The notes beneath the pieces are model-generated. The model was not told the DNA's origin. It did no database searches and was given only the letters and a program-made list of their open reading frames with translations. A stretch of DNA of 64,000 nt from Catellatospora tritici (GTDB taxonomy: Bacteria > Actinomycetota > Actinomycetes > Mycobacteriales > Micromonosporaceae), in NCBI RefSeq assembly GCF_019083965.1, contig NZ_JAHRCY010000002.1:682001-746000 (forward strand). Reading direction: 5' to 3'. The number at the start of each line of letters is the position of its first letter. Within the stretch, counting starts at the first letter, position 1. Below, in pieces: positions 42,911 to 51,255 of this stretch. The position numbers were made by a program, and so were the translations under genes.

Positions 42911-44251
42911 TCAGCCGGCCGGGGCCGGATGCACAGGGTTTGCGGGGGGTATGGCGGCAGTCAGGTCGATGTCGGCGGGCTGCGGGAGCATCGCCTCCGG
43001 CGGGCGGGCGGGCAGGCGCAGCGTGAACGTGGAGCCGCCGCCGAGGCGGCTGCGCACGTCGACGCGCCCGCCGTGGTTGGTCGCGATGTGCTTGACGATG
43101 GCCAGGCCCAGGCCGGTGCCGCCGGTGGCGCGCGAGCGGGCCTGGTCGGCGCGGTAGAAGCGCTCGAAGACGCGGTCCAGATCCTCGGGCCCGATACCGA
43201 TGCCCTGGTCGGAGACGCTGATGTCGACCCGGTCGCCCTCGGCCAGGGCGCTGACGATCACCGCCGCCCCCTCGTGCGAGTAGGCGACAGCGTTCTCCAC
43301 CAGGTTGCCCAGCGCGGTGGCGAACTGCGTGTCGCTGCCGAAGATGGTCAGCCCCCGGGTGCCGACCACGACCAGCTCGATCTTCTTGGCCACGGCGGTG
43401 GTACGGGCGCGGTCCAGCGCCTCGGCGATCACCGCGTCGACGGCGACCGGTTCCGGGTCGGGCAGCCGCTCGGCGCCCTGCAGCCGGGACAGTTCCAGCA
43501 GCTCCGACACCAGTCGGCCCAGCCGGGTGCTCTCCCGCTTGATCCGCTCGGCGAACCGGCGGCTGGCCGCCACATCCTCGGCGGCCTGCGCGGCGGTGGC
43601 CACCGGGTCGGCGTCCTCGTCGTCGGTACGCGGCTCGGTCGCGTCCAGCAGCGCCTCGGCGAGCAGTTGCAGCGCCCCGATCGGGGTCTTCAGTTCGTGG
43701 CTGACGTTGGCGACGAAGTCGCGGCGCACCCGTTCGACCCGGTGCGCGTCGGTGACGTCGGCCGCCTCCACACAGACCAGCCCACCGCCGACCGCCACGG
43801 CACGCAGGTGCACGCCCAGCGGCTGGGACTCGGCCAGCTCGCGCCCGCGCGGCAGGTCCAGTTCGACCTCACGCGGCACGCCGGTGTGCCGCACCTGCGC
43901 GGCGAGCGTACGCAGGATGGGGTGGGCGGTGATGGCGCCCGGGATGGCGCTGGCGCGCAGCAGCCCCATGGCGCGGGCGCCCCGGTTGGCCAGCACGACC
44001 TGGTCTCCGGCGTCGAGCAGCACCACCCCGACGCGCAGCGAGTCCAGGCTCTTGCGGCCCAGTCCGGCCAGCGGGTCGTTCGGGGGCGGCGCGCCCAGGC
44101 CGCTCGGGCCGAGGGTGTTGACCGCCGACGCCGCCCGCTTGTTCGCGCGGTAGCGGGCCAGGGCGAGCCCGGCCAGCAGGCCCAGCACGACACCGACAGC
44201 GATCGCGATGCCGATCGTGCCGTCGCTCGAAGCCGCTGCCAGTGCCGTCAC
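42911..44251 (-). CDS. phoR: Sensor histidine kinase PhoR (SenX3)
   Basis: A 446-residue kinase with one clear N-terminal membrane helix (about 12-34) and almost no outer loop, so it senses from inside or through PstS/PhoU contacts. A PAS-like region follows (LRVGVVLLDAGDQVVLANRG). HisKA has the phospho-His in FVANVSHELKTPIGALQLL. The ATPase has NLVENAVAYSHEG (N box), SVSDQGIGIGPEDLDRVFER (G1/F) and GTGLGLAIVKHI (G2). Operon with phoP (24 nt apart). Confidence 0.92.
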   Translation of the reverse strand: MTALAAASSDGTIGIAIAVGVVLGLLAGLALARYRANKRAASAVNTLGPSGLGAPPPNDPLAGLGRKSLDSLRVGVVLLDAGDQVVLANRGARAMGLLRASAIPGAITAHPILRTLAAQVRHTGVPREVELDLPRGRELAESQPLGVHLRAVAVGGGLVCVEAADVTDAHRVERVRRDFVANVSHELKTPIGALQLLAEALLDATEPRTDDEDADPVATAAQAAEDVAASRRFAERIKRESTRLGRLVSELLELSRLQGAERLPDPEPVAVDAVIAEALDRARTTAVAKKIELVVVGTRGLTIFGSDTQFATALGNLVENAVAYSHEGAAVIVSALAEGDRVDISVSDQGIGIGPEDLDRVFERFYRADQARSRATGGTGLGLAIVKHIATNHGGRVDVRSRLGGGSTFTLRLPARPPEAMLPQPADIDLTAAIPPANPVHPAPAG

Positions 44252-44337
44252 GATGCCGATCGTAGGTCAGATCTTGCGACTCACGTTCTGGTACAAAAAG
44301 GCGCGAACTGGTTTATAACTGGCATTGGTTGCACAGT

Positions 44338-44376
44338 GTTCACCGGTGCGCCCGTCTTCGTTCACCATTGTTCACC
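44338..44376 (+). promoter_or_regulatory. PHO box (PhoP-binding GTTCACC repeats) between phoR and phoU
   Basis: GTTCACC occurs at 44338, 44360 and 44370. The 22-nt step is two 11-nt periods with a degenerate unit between, and the next step is 10 nt. This is the direct-repeat pattern bound by Streptomyces PhoP, in the same divergent phoRP/phoU position. It lies 78-116 nt before phoU. Confidence 0.8.
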
Positions 44377-44453
44377 TTCAAGACGCGTACGCGACCTACC
44401 TTGGGCGCACCACACCGGGACACCGGTCCCGCCCCCACCTCAGGAAGTGACGA

Positions 44454-45092
44454 ATGCGCGAGGAGTTCCGGGCAGACCTGCTCGAGGTCGGCCGCCTGCT
44501 GGTGTCGATGGCCGAGGCGGTCCGCACCGCCATGAGCGCCGCCACCACCGCCCTGCTCAGCGCCGACAAGGAAGGTGCGGAGCGGGTCGTCCGCCGCGAC
44601 GAGGAGATCAACGCCCTGTTCAAGCAGGTCGAGGAGAAGGTGCTGCGCCTGCTCGCCCAGCAGGCCCCGGTCGCCTCCGACCTGCGCATGGTCATCACCT
44701 CCCTGCACATCGGCACCGACCTCGAGCGCATGGGCGACCTCGCCGAGCACGTCGCCAAGGCAGCCCTGCGGCGCTACCCGGCGGTCTGCGTACCGTCCGA
44801 GCTCGCCCCCACCTTCGGCCAGATGGCCAACATCGCGGACCGCATCGCCGGCAAGATCACGCTGGTGCTCGCCTCCCGCGACATCGAGCGCGCCGCCGAA
44901 CTGGAGCGCGACGACGACGTCATGGACGAGCTGGAGAAGGCGCTGTTCAACACGCTGCTGGGGCCGGACTGGGCGCACGGCGTCGAGGCGGCGGTCGACG
45001 CGGCACTGCTGGCCCGCTTCTACGAGCGGTACGCCGACCACGCCGTGAACGCCGGCCGCCACGTCATCTACCTGGTCACCGGCGAGTCCTGA
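44454..45092 (+). CDS. phoU: Phosphate signalling protein PhoU
   Basis: A 212-residue all-helical protein with the two PhoU repeats: MREEFRADLLEVGRLLVSMA, VVRRDEEINALFKQVEEKVL, and MVITSLHIGTDLERMGDLAE in the first, and MVITS/GDLAEH-type counterparts near FYERYADHAVNAGRHV in the second. PhoU links the Pst transporter to the PhoR kinase and represses phosphate genes when phosphate is plentiful. AGGAAG precedes the ATG. The pst genes are not in this window. Confidence 0.93.
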   Translation: MREEFRADLLEVGRLLVSMAEAVRTAMSAATTALLSADKEGAERVVRRDEEINALFKQVEEKVLRLLAQQAPVASDLRMVITSLHIGTDLERMGDLAEHVAKAALRRYPAVCVPSELAPTFGQMANIADRIAGKITLVLASRDIERAAELERDDDVMDELEKALFNTLLGPDWAHGVEAAVDAALLARFYERYADHAVNAGRHVIYLVTGES

Positions 45093-45129
45093 GCCGCCTG
45101 GCACCACCGCGGGCCCCAGCCCGTTTTCA

Positions 45130-45194
45130 ATTGACGCTGGCCTATCCAGAAGACGATTCCATGAAATCCGTCTACTGGATAGGCCAGCGTCAAT
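45130..45194. repeat. 65-bp hairpin element, copy A
   Basis: A perfect 20-bp stem (arm ATTGACGCTGGCCTATCCAG, 45130-45149 with 45175-45194) and an inner stem AGACG/CGTCT. Copy B at 46286-46350 is a near-identical reverse complement. It lies 37 nt after phoU and may also end its transcript. Together the copies bracket the AbiEi/DUF559 gene. Confidence 0.9.
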
Positions 45195-45276
45195 GCTAGG
45201 TGGCGCCGCCGAGGCCCCCTCCCCGAGCATCACCTCGACCGGGTGACCCGTCGACCGATCGACTACCCGCACTGAC

Positions 45277-46188
45277 TCATCGCCCGCGTCGGTGCGCTTC
45301 GATGATCGACAACGCCTCCGCACGCACCTTCGCCGGCTCTCGCCGCAGACGAGCCGACGTGAAGCGCACCACGGTGAAGCCGAGAGCTGTCAGCGCGGCA
45401 TCCCGACGCAGATCCCGCTCCCGGTCCGACGCACCCGCGTGCGTCGCGGCCCCGTCCAGTTCGAGGTTCACTCCGGACGGTTCGTCCAGCGCATCCAGGT
45501 ACACCCAACGCTCCCCGATCCGGACCGGGACCTGCCACCGCAGCCCGACGAACTGAGGGCCGGAGAAGACGTGATCATGCCCCCACAACTCCAGCATGCT
45601 GCGGCATCCCGCATCCAGCAGCGCGAGCAGCCGAGCGAGGTGGCGTCGCCCCGCGATCCTGGGAAAGCGGTCGAACACCTCGCGGATTCGCTCGACGGTC
45701 GTGAGCCGGGAAGCCACGGCCGCGATCGCCGGCGCGCGCTTGGCATCCCCATCGAGCAACGGCCAGCTGTCGACGACCGCCGACTCGACCCTGGTCACCG
45801 GGATATCGCGCCGCATCAGCACTTCCGGCGGCTCGATGACGAAATCCTCGCGGCGGTGAACCCGGACGCCGGGCACGCCGCGAAGGTGCCGTCGGTCGTC
45901 GGTCAGTAGGTGCACCCACATCAGAGGCGGTACAGGCAGACCCCAGACCCGCAGCGCCGACAGGTGACTCGCGGCGGCCGGGCCGCGAGAATAGGCGAGC
46001 GCTGCTCGTAGGACGGCATCATGGTCACCGAGCAGCCCCGGATCGATCAGCGTACGCGGCAGGGGCCGGACCACCTGCCCAGTCGCGACGGCGTACTCGA
46101 TCACGTGGGGCGGCACCACCTGCGTGGCGTCGAGGCGGTGGCAGACCCCTTCGCCATACTCCATGAGCTTCAGCAGTCGTGGGTTCAC
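45277..46188 (-). CDS. AbiEi-type winged-helix / DUF559 (PD-(D/E)XK-like) protein
   Basis: A 303-residue protein of a large actinobacterial family. The N-terminal 60 residues resemble the AbiEi winged helix (GVCHRLDATQVVPPHVIEYA). The C-terminal 100 residues are a Vsr-like DUF559 nuclease fold: GERWVYLDALDEPSGVNLEL continuing to an E-x-D-G pair, then THAGASDRERDLRRDAALTA and VVRFTSARLR. The partner toxin AbiEii is absent. Start GTG 46188. It is bracketed by two copies of a 65-bp hairpin, and its upstream region has an inverted CCTGTGGAC/GTCCACAGG pair (46239-46269). Possible roles are repair, defence or regulation; none is shown by the sequence. Confidence 0.8.
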   Translation of the reverse strand: MNPRLLKLMEYGEGVCHRLDATQVVPPHVIEYAVATGQVVRPLPRTLIDPGLLGDHDAVLRAALAYSRGPAAASHLSALRVWGLPVPPLMWVHLLTDDRRHLRGVPGVRVHRREDFVIEPPEVLMRRDIPVTRVESAVVDSWPLLDGDAKRAPAIAAVASRLTTVERIREVFDRFPRIAGRRHLARLLALLDAGCRSMLELWGHDHVFSGPQFVGLRWQVPVRIGERWVYLDALDEPSGVNLELDGAATHAGASDRERDLRRDAALTALGFTVVRFTSARLRREPAKVRAEALSIIEAHRRGR

Positions 46189-46285
46189 CTCGGCAAGCGT
46201 GGAGCTGATTCACCTCCGCCACCACCGGGTGAGCCCGACCTGTGGACGACACGCGCACCTGTCCACAGGACCCCCTTCACATAGC

Positions 46286-46350
46286 ATTGACGCTGGCCTA
46301 TCCAGTGGACGGATTTCGGAAAATCGTCCTCTGGATAGGCCAGCGTCAAT
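46286..46350. repeat. 65-bp hairpin element, copy B
   Basis: Same 20-bp stem as copy A (46286-46305 with 46331-46350). Read on the minus strand the centre is AGGACGATTTTCCGAAATCC against AAGACGATTCCATGAAATCC in copy A. The inner stem is GGACG/CGTCC instead of AGACG/CGTCT, a paired (compensatory) change. Confidence 0.9.
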
Positions 46351-46398
46351 GACAAACCCGGGCCTGACCCCGGAGTCCCGTCAAGCGGCGGGCTGGCG

Positions 46399-47358
46399 CT
46401 ACTTGACCGTGGCACCCGTCAGGCCGGCCTGGATCTGCCGGTTGAAGGCCAGGTATACGGCCAGGATGGGCAGCATCGCCAGCGTCATGCCGGCGAACAG
46501 CCGAGCCCAGTCCGTCTCGTACTTGGAGTTGTTCGCCAGCTCCAGCAGGCCCTGCGTGATGACGAAGTGGCCCTTCTCGAAGCCCGACTGCGGGAACATC
46601 AGCAGCTTCGGCAGGAGGAACTGGTTCCACTGGCCGATGATGTTGAACAGGCCGACGCTGATGAGGCCGGGCTTGGCCATCGGCAGCATGATGCGGAAGA
46701 ACAGGCGGGAGTGCCCGGCGCCGTCCATCATGCCGGCCTCGGCGATCGTGGTCGGCAGCGTGCGGAAGAACGCGTGCAGGAAGAACACGGTGAACGGCAG
46801 CGAGTAGGCGACGTACACCAGGATCAGGCCGCCGTAGGTGTTCAGCCCGATCACGCTCTCCAGGCCGAGCGAGGCCGCGAAGTTCTTCACCGTGAGGTAG
46901 AGCGGCACCAGGCCGAGGAAGATCGGCATGGTCAGGCCGACCACGAACAGGTAGTAGATGAACCGGTTGCCCGGGAAGGGGTAGCGGGCCAGCACGTACG
47001 CCACCATGGCGCCCAGCAGCATGGTCAGGCTGACACTGAACACCATGACCACAACGGTGTTGAGGAAGTACTCGCCGATGTGACCCTTGCTCCAGGCCCG
47101 GCCGAACGCGTCGAAGTTCAGGCTCGACGGCAGGCTGAGCGGGTTGGTGAGGATCTCGCGATCGGTCTTGAACGACTGGATCACGGCCCACACCAGCGGG
47201 ATGGTGACCAGCAGCGCCCAGATGATCAGAAAGCCGTGCGAGAAGATGTTGAGGACGCGGCCGTCCTCCTTCGACGGGCCGATGCCGTCCGGCGCGGTCG
47301 GCGCCGGCGCCGGATTCGAGTGCGCGGAGCGGGTGGTAGTCGTAGTCATCGCAGCCAC
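46399..47358 (-). CDS. ngcG: Carbohydrate ABC transporter permease (NgcG-like)
   Basis: A 319-residue inner membrane permease with six helices after a 35-residue cytoplasmic N-terminus. The MalG-type EAA loop is TTIAEAGMMDGAGHSRLFFR (contacts the ATPase), followed by IMLPMAKPGLISVGLFN. It pairs with the NgcF-like permease, 1 nt away. No ATPase gene is present; in the ngc system the shared MsiK ATPase is encoded elsewhere. Confidence 0.88.
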   Translation of the reverse strand: MAAMTTTTTRSAHSNPAPAPTAPDGIGPSKEDGRVLNIFSHGFLIIWALLVTIPLVWAVIQSFKTDREILTNPLSLPSSLNFDAFGRAWSKGHIGEYFLNTVVVMVFSVSLTMLLGAMVAYVLARYPFPGNRFIYYLFVVGLTMPIFLGLVPLYLTVKNFAASLGLESVIGLNTYGGLILVYVAYSLPFTVFFLHAFFRTLPTTIAEAGMMDGAGHSRLFFRIMLPMAKPGLISVGLFNIIGQWNQFLLPKLLMFPQSGFEKGHFVITQGLLELANNSKYETDWARLFAGMTLAMLPILAVYLAFNRQIQAGLTGATVK

Positions 47359-47359
47359 C

Positions 47360-48370
47360 TCAGAATTCGATCTTGTCGCGCCGGCGGGTGATCCGCAGCT
47401 GGACCACCGTGAAGAGCAGGGTGAACACGGCCATGGTGATGCCCATGGCGCAGGCGTAGCCGAACTTGTCGATCCGGCTGGCGTTGAACGCGGTGAAGTA
47501 CATCCACGAGCTCATCACCTCGCTGGCGTGGTCCGGACCGCCGGAACCCGGGGTCATCGTCCAGACCAGCAGGAAGAAGTCGAGTGCGGCGATGCCGAGG
47601 TAGACCCAGGCGACCGAGATCTGCTCCCACAGCAGCGGCAGGGTGACCCGGAAGAAGGACTGCGCCCGCGAGGAGCCGTCCAGCAGCGCCGCCTCGTAGA
47701 TGTCCTTGGGGATCGACTGCATGCCGGCCGAGAAGAGCACCAGGTAGAAACCGACGCCGCCCCAGACCGCCACCGCGATGAGGCACCAGAGCACGACGGA
47801 GGCGTCGAGCGTCACGTCGCCCAGGTGCAGCGCGGGGAAGGGCCACGAGTCGGACTCGCCGAGGAACAGCTTCGGCTTGTCGTGGTCGATCAGGCCGAGC
47901 TTCAGCAGCAGCGAGTTGAGCAGGCCCGAGTCGGCGCTGCTCTCGTAGACCCGCCCCCAGATGATCGCGACGACGGCGATCGAGAGGACCTGCGGGAAGA
48001 AGAACACGATCTTGTAGAACGACGATCCGCGCACACCCCGGATACCGGCCTTGTCGCCGCGGCCACCCACGTTCAGCATGAACGCGAAGAACAGGCCGAT
48101 CGTGATCGTGACCAGCGGATACACGGTCAGGATCAGGACGTTGTGAAAGAGCGCGCGCAGGAAGACATCGTCCTTGAACAGGTCGACGTAGTTGCCGGTG
48201 CCGACGAACGGCACGTCGGGCGAGAAGCCGTTCCAGTCGGTGAGCGAGTAGAACGCCGTCTGCAGGTATGGGTTGATCACGTAGATCAGGTAGAGCACGA
48301 CCGGGAAGACCAGGAAGCCCGTGATGAACAGGAACCTGTCGGGCCGGAACCGACGCCGGGCTCGCAACAT
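47360..48370 (-). CDS. ngcF: Sugar ABC transporter permease (NgcF-like)
   Basis: A 336-residue permease of the MalF type with six helices and a cytoplasmic N-terminus (MLRARRRFRPDRF). The EAA loop is SIPKDIYEAALLDGSSRAQS, then FFRVTLPLLWEQISVAWVYL. Second gene of the substrate-binding protein, permease, permease unit, 119 nt after the binding protein gene. Confidence 0.88.
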   Translation of the reverse strand: MLRARRRFRPDRFLFITGFLVFPVVLYLIYVINPYLQTAFYSLTDWNGFSPDVPFVGTGNYVDLFKDDVFLRALFHNVLILTVYPLVTITIGLFFAFMLNVGGRGDKAGIRGVRGSSFYKIVFFFPQVLSIAVVAIIWGRVYESSADSGLLNSLLLKLGLIDHDKPKLFLGESDSWPFPALHLGDVTLDASVVLWCLIAVAVWGGVGFYLVLFSAGMQSIPKDIYEAALLDGSSRAQSFFRVTLPLLWEQISVAWVYLGIAALDFFLLVWTMTPGSGGPDHASEVMSSWMYFTAFNASRIDKFGYACAMGITMAVFTLLFTVVQLRITRRRDKIEF

Positions 48371-48489
48371 GACCGCAATCCTTCGGATGAGTGAAGACCA
48401 GGGGGTACGAGGAGCGGAAGCCCCGGAACCCGGCCGGTCCCGGAACCCCGCGAAGGAGTTCCGGACCCGGCCGGGTCAGACGGCGAACG

Positions 48490-49923
48490 TCAGTTGGTCC
48501 GCTTCTGCTTCTTGACGTTCGGGTCGGCCGCGATCTTGTCGGCCGCCTTCTGCATCGCGTCGGTGAACTCGGCGGAGCCGCCCTTGCCGGCCATCAGGTT
48601 GCTGATCGCGCCCTCGAAGGCCTTGTACAGGTCGGGGTACCAGCCGCCGAACTTCGTGCTGACGATGTTGGTGCCGGCCTCGGCCAGCGCCTTGTTCGCC
48701 GAGGTGAACTGCGAGGAGCCGGTCAGACCCTCCGCGGCGCCCTTGACGACCGGCAGCGACTTGGTCAGCTCGGCGAACTTGCGCGCGTTGTCCTTCGACA
48801 GCATCAGGCGCAGGAACTCCAGGCCACCCTGCTTGTTCTTGCCGCCGGACGGCACGATCCAGCCCTCACCCGCGGCGGCACGGATGGTGCCGTACGGGCT
48901 CGCGTCGGACGCGGTCAGGCTCCACTGCGCGGTCACCTCGAGCTTGGTGTCCGGCTTGAGGGTCTTGGCCATCTCACCCTCGAGCCAGGTGCCACACGGG
49001 ATGAACAGCGCCTTGCCGTCGATGACGGCCTGCTGGGTGGTGGTGTGGTCCAGACCCGCCGCACCCGGCTGCACGTAGCCCTTGTCCAGCATCTCCTTGA
49101 TCTTGTCGATCACGGTGACGACGGCGGGGGCCTTCCACGCGTTGGCGTCCAGGTTGTCGATGGCGACGACGGCCGACTTGCCGCCCACCTTCCACACCCA
49201 GTCGATGATCACGTTGTTCATGTACCAGGGGTACTTGCCCTGGTGCGTGAACGCGGCGATGCCCTCCTTCTTCGCGTTCTCGGCGAGGGTGAGGAACTCC
49301 TCCCAGGTCTTCGGGACGGTCCAGCCCTTGGCCGCGAACAGCGTCGCGTCGTGGAAGAAGCCGTACACGGTGAACGCGGCGTTCAGGGTGTAGGGCTTGT
49401 CGTTGTACAGACCCTCGTCGATGACACCGGCGAGCAGGGTCTCCTTGACCTTGACCTTCGGGTCGTCGACGCTGCCCGCGTCGAACAGCTGGGTCAGGTC
49501 CTCGACCTGGCTGTTGGCGACCAGCACGTCGATGCCGAGGGTCTTCGGCGACGAGTTGTTGATGACGTCCGGCGGGTTGTTGCCGGCGAAGCGCGGCTGG
49601 AGGTCCGTCTGGATCTCCTTCGACCACACGATGCCGACCTTGGAGCCGGAGTACTTCTTCTCGTAGGACGCCGCGTAGTACTTGGCGTAGTCCTGGCCGA
49701 AGCCGCCGTCGAAGACGACCGCCTCAACCGGCTTGGTCCCGTCGACGCCGAACGGGTTCGACTCGCTGGTCGCGCCCTTGTCACCGGTGTCGCCGCCGTT
49801 GTCGGTGCTGGCGCAAGCGGCCAGGATGCCGGCGGCGGGGGTGGCGAGCAGACCGGCGGCGGCAGCCCGGCGCAACACGGTGCGGCGGTTCAGCTCCGAC
49901 GGGCTGTCGGGGGTTACGGTCAT
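48490..49923 (-). CDS. ngcE: N-acetylglucosamine/diacetylchitobiose-type ABC substrate-binding lipoprotein (NgcE-like)
   Basis: A 477-residue extracellular solute-binding protein of family 1. The signal has a twin-arginine-like ELNRRTVLRRAAAAG, a hydrophobic core and lipobox ILAAC, so it is a Tat-exported lipoprotein. The mature part (EAVVFDGGFGQDYAKYYAAS, PDVINNSSPKTLG, GIAAFTHQGKYPWYMNNVII) resembles NgcE of Streptomyces, which binds N-acetylglucosamine and chitobiose. ATG 49923 has GAGGAG 6-8 nt upstream. The adjacent RpiR regulator (sugar-phosphate-sensing SIS fold) supports an amino sugar substrate. Confidence 0.85.
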   Translation of the reverse strand: MTVTPDSPSELNRRTVLRRAAAAGLLATPAAGILAACASTDNGGDTGDKGATSESNPFGVDGTKPVEAVVFDGGFGQDYAKYYAASYEKKYSGSKVGIVWSKEIQTDLQPRFAGNNPPDVINNSSPKTLGIDVLVANSQVEDLTQLFDAGSVDDPKVKVKETLLAGVIDEGLYNDKPYTLNAAFTVYGFFHDATLFAAKGWTVPKTWEEFLTLAENAKKEGIAAFTHQGKYPWYMNNVIIDWVWKVGGKSAVVAIDNLDANAWKAPAVVTVIDKIKEMLDKGYVQPGAAGLDHTTTQQAVIDGKALFIPCGTWLEGEMAKTLKPDTKLEVTAQWSLTASDASPYGTIRAAAGEGWIVPSGGKNKQGGLEFLRLMLSKDNARKFAELTKSLPVVKGAAEGLTGSSQFTSANKALAEAGTNIVSTKFGGWYPDLYKAFEGAISNLMAGKGGSAEFTDAMQKAADKIAADPNVKKQKRTN

Positions 49924-50022
49924 GAGAATCTCCTCGTACGAGATATGGCGGCGCGTCGGGCCCATCCGGCGCGTCGCTGCACTTCGCTCTGGTGTTGCGC
50001 TTCCCCGGGGATGCCGGGAAAC

Positions 50023-50042
50023 GTCACGCCCGAGGGCGTGAC
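50023..50042. promoter_or_regulatory. 20-bp palindrome between rpiR-like gene and ngcE
   Basis: GTCACGCCCGAGGGCGTGAC, 9-bp arms around GA, in the 240-nt spacer. It is 100 nt before ngcE, so it may be an operator, or the 3' hairpin of the regulator gene. Confidence 0.5.
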
Positions 50043-50163
50043 CAGATGCCGCAGCGGCACGTCCGAGCAGGACGTCGCCGCGTCTACCGACGCTGCCGCG
50101 CCGGAGTCTGTGAGTTGGGCCGGGGCCGGACGCGCGGCGCGCGGCGCGAGTGCGGTGAGCACG

Positions 50164-51066
50164 TCACACCACCTCCCGCAGGCGGTGGCCGGCAACGGCC
50201 TGGGCGGTGCGCTGGAAGGCCGCGTGCGCGCGCTCGTGGGTGCGCTGCGCGACCGCGATGTAGAGCAGGTCCAGCACCACCAGCTGGGGGTGGCGGGCCG
50301 ACAGCGAGTCGGGCCGGAACGTGGTCGCCTGGGTGGCCGTGGTCAGCACGATGTCGGCGACGTCGGCCAGCGGCGAACGGGGGAAGCTGGTCAGCGCGAC
50401 GGTGGTGGCGCCCCGGCTGCCCGCCTCGGCGATCATCTCGATCGTCTCCCGGGTCTGCCCCGAGTGCGAGATGCCCAGCGCCACGTCGCCGTTGCGCAGC
50501 AGGGCGGCGCTGGCCAGTCCGTTGTGCACGTCCGGCCAGGACCAGGCGGCGATCCCGATGCGGTGCAACGAGAACTGCATCTCCGCGCCGACCAGGGCCG
50601 AACCGGACGCGCCGTAGATGTCGACCCGCTCGGCGGCGGCGATCGCGTCGGCGGCCCGCTCCACCTCGGCCAGGTCGGTCATGGCGGCGGTGTCCTGCAT
50701 CGCCTGGGTGTCGGCGGCCATGATCTGGCCGAGCACGCGCTCCAGCGGGTCGCCCGGCTGGATGGCGCGGCCGATGTCCACGGCCCAGCCGGCGGAGCGG
50801 GCGGCGCGGCCGGTCTCGCCCGCGATGGCCAGGCGCAGGTCGGCGTATCCCTCGAAGCCGACCGCCCGGCAGAACCGGGTAATCGTCGCGGGCGATGTAT
50901 GCGAACGCTCCGCGAGCTCGACGATGGTCGCGCGGGACGCCCCGGCGGGATCGGTGAGCACCTGTTCGGCCACGCGGCGCAGCGCCCCGGTGAACTCGGG
51001 AAGCTTGGCGCGCAGCCGGGCGAGCACGCTGTCGGTGCCTGCCGCCGAGTGCCCGCCTCGTTCCAC
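50164..51066 (-). CDS. MurR/RpiR-family transcriptional regulator
   Basis: A 300-residue regulator. The N-terminal HTH-RpiR domain is at about residues 20-95 (TIVELAERSHTSPATITRFC, VGFEGYADLRLAIA). The C-terminal SIS domain is at about 125-260 (RVDIYGASGSALVGAEMQFS, DVALGISHSGQTRETIEMIA) and binds phosphosugars. GTG 51066 (VERGG) is preferred over TTG 51075 because AAGAGG then has a 9-nt spacing. It most likely controls the ngcEFG genes downstream on the same strand with an N-acetylglucosamine- or glucosamine-phosphate signal. Confidence 0.9.
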   Translation of the reverse strand: MERGGHSAAGTDSVLARLRAKLPEFTGALRRVAEQVLTDPAGASRATIVELAERSHTSPATITRFCRAVGFEGYADLRLAIAGETGRAARSAGWAVDIGRAIQPGDPLERVLGQIMAADTQAMQDTAAMTDLAEVERAADAIAAAERVDIYGASGSALVGAEMQFSLHRIGIAAWSWPDVHNGLASAALLRNGDVALGISHSGQTRETIEMIAEAGSRGATTVALTSFPRSPLADVADIVLTTATQATTFRPDSLSARHPQLVVLDLLYIAVAQRTHERAHAAFQRTAQAVAGHRLREVV

Positions 51067-51109
51067 GATCGTCAACCTCTTTTAGGAAGGAGTGTTAACT
51101 GTATGTGGA

Positions 51110-51119
51110 AAGAATTCTT
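51110..51119. promoter_or_regulatory. AT-rich palindrome upstream of the RpiR gene
   Basis: AAGAATTCTT in an unusually A/T-rich stretch (51090-51180) containing GTTAAC and TTACTTAATTTG. This is the probable promoter/operator of the regulator gene. The 189-nt spacer also holds the MFS terminator. Confidence 0.4.
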
Positions 51120-51195
51120 ACTTAATTTGCGGCCGTGTCAACAGTCACGTTGGACGTTTTCAAACCGTTACTTTGCGAGCTCATCCGTATAGACG

Positions 51196-51229
51196 AACAT
51201 GCCCTCCACCGTTCGGTGGAGGGCATGTT
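51196..51229 (-). terminator. Terminator of the three-gene MFS cluster
   Basis: A perfect 15-bp stem (arm AACATGCCCTCCACC) with a GTTC loop, 26 nt downstream of the last MFS stop. Confidence 0.8.
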
Positions 51230-51255
51230 GCGGGGTTATTAGGGCCCGATCACGA

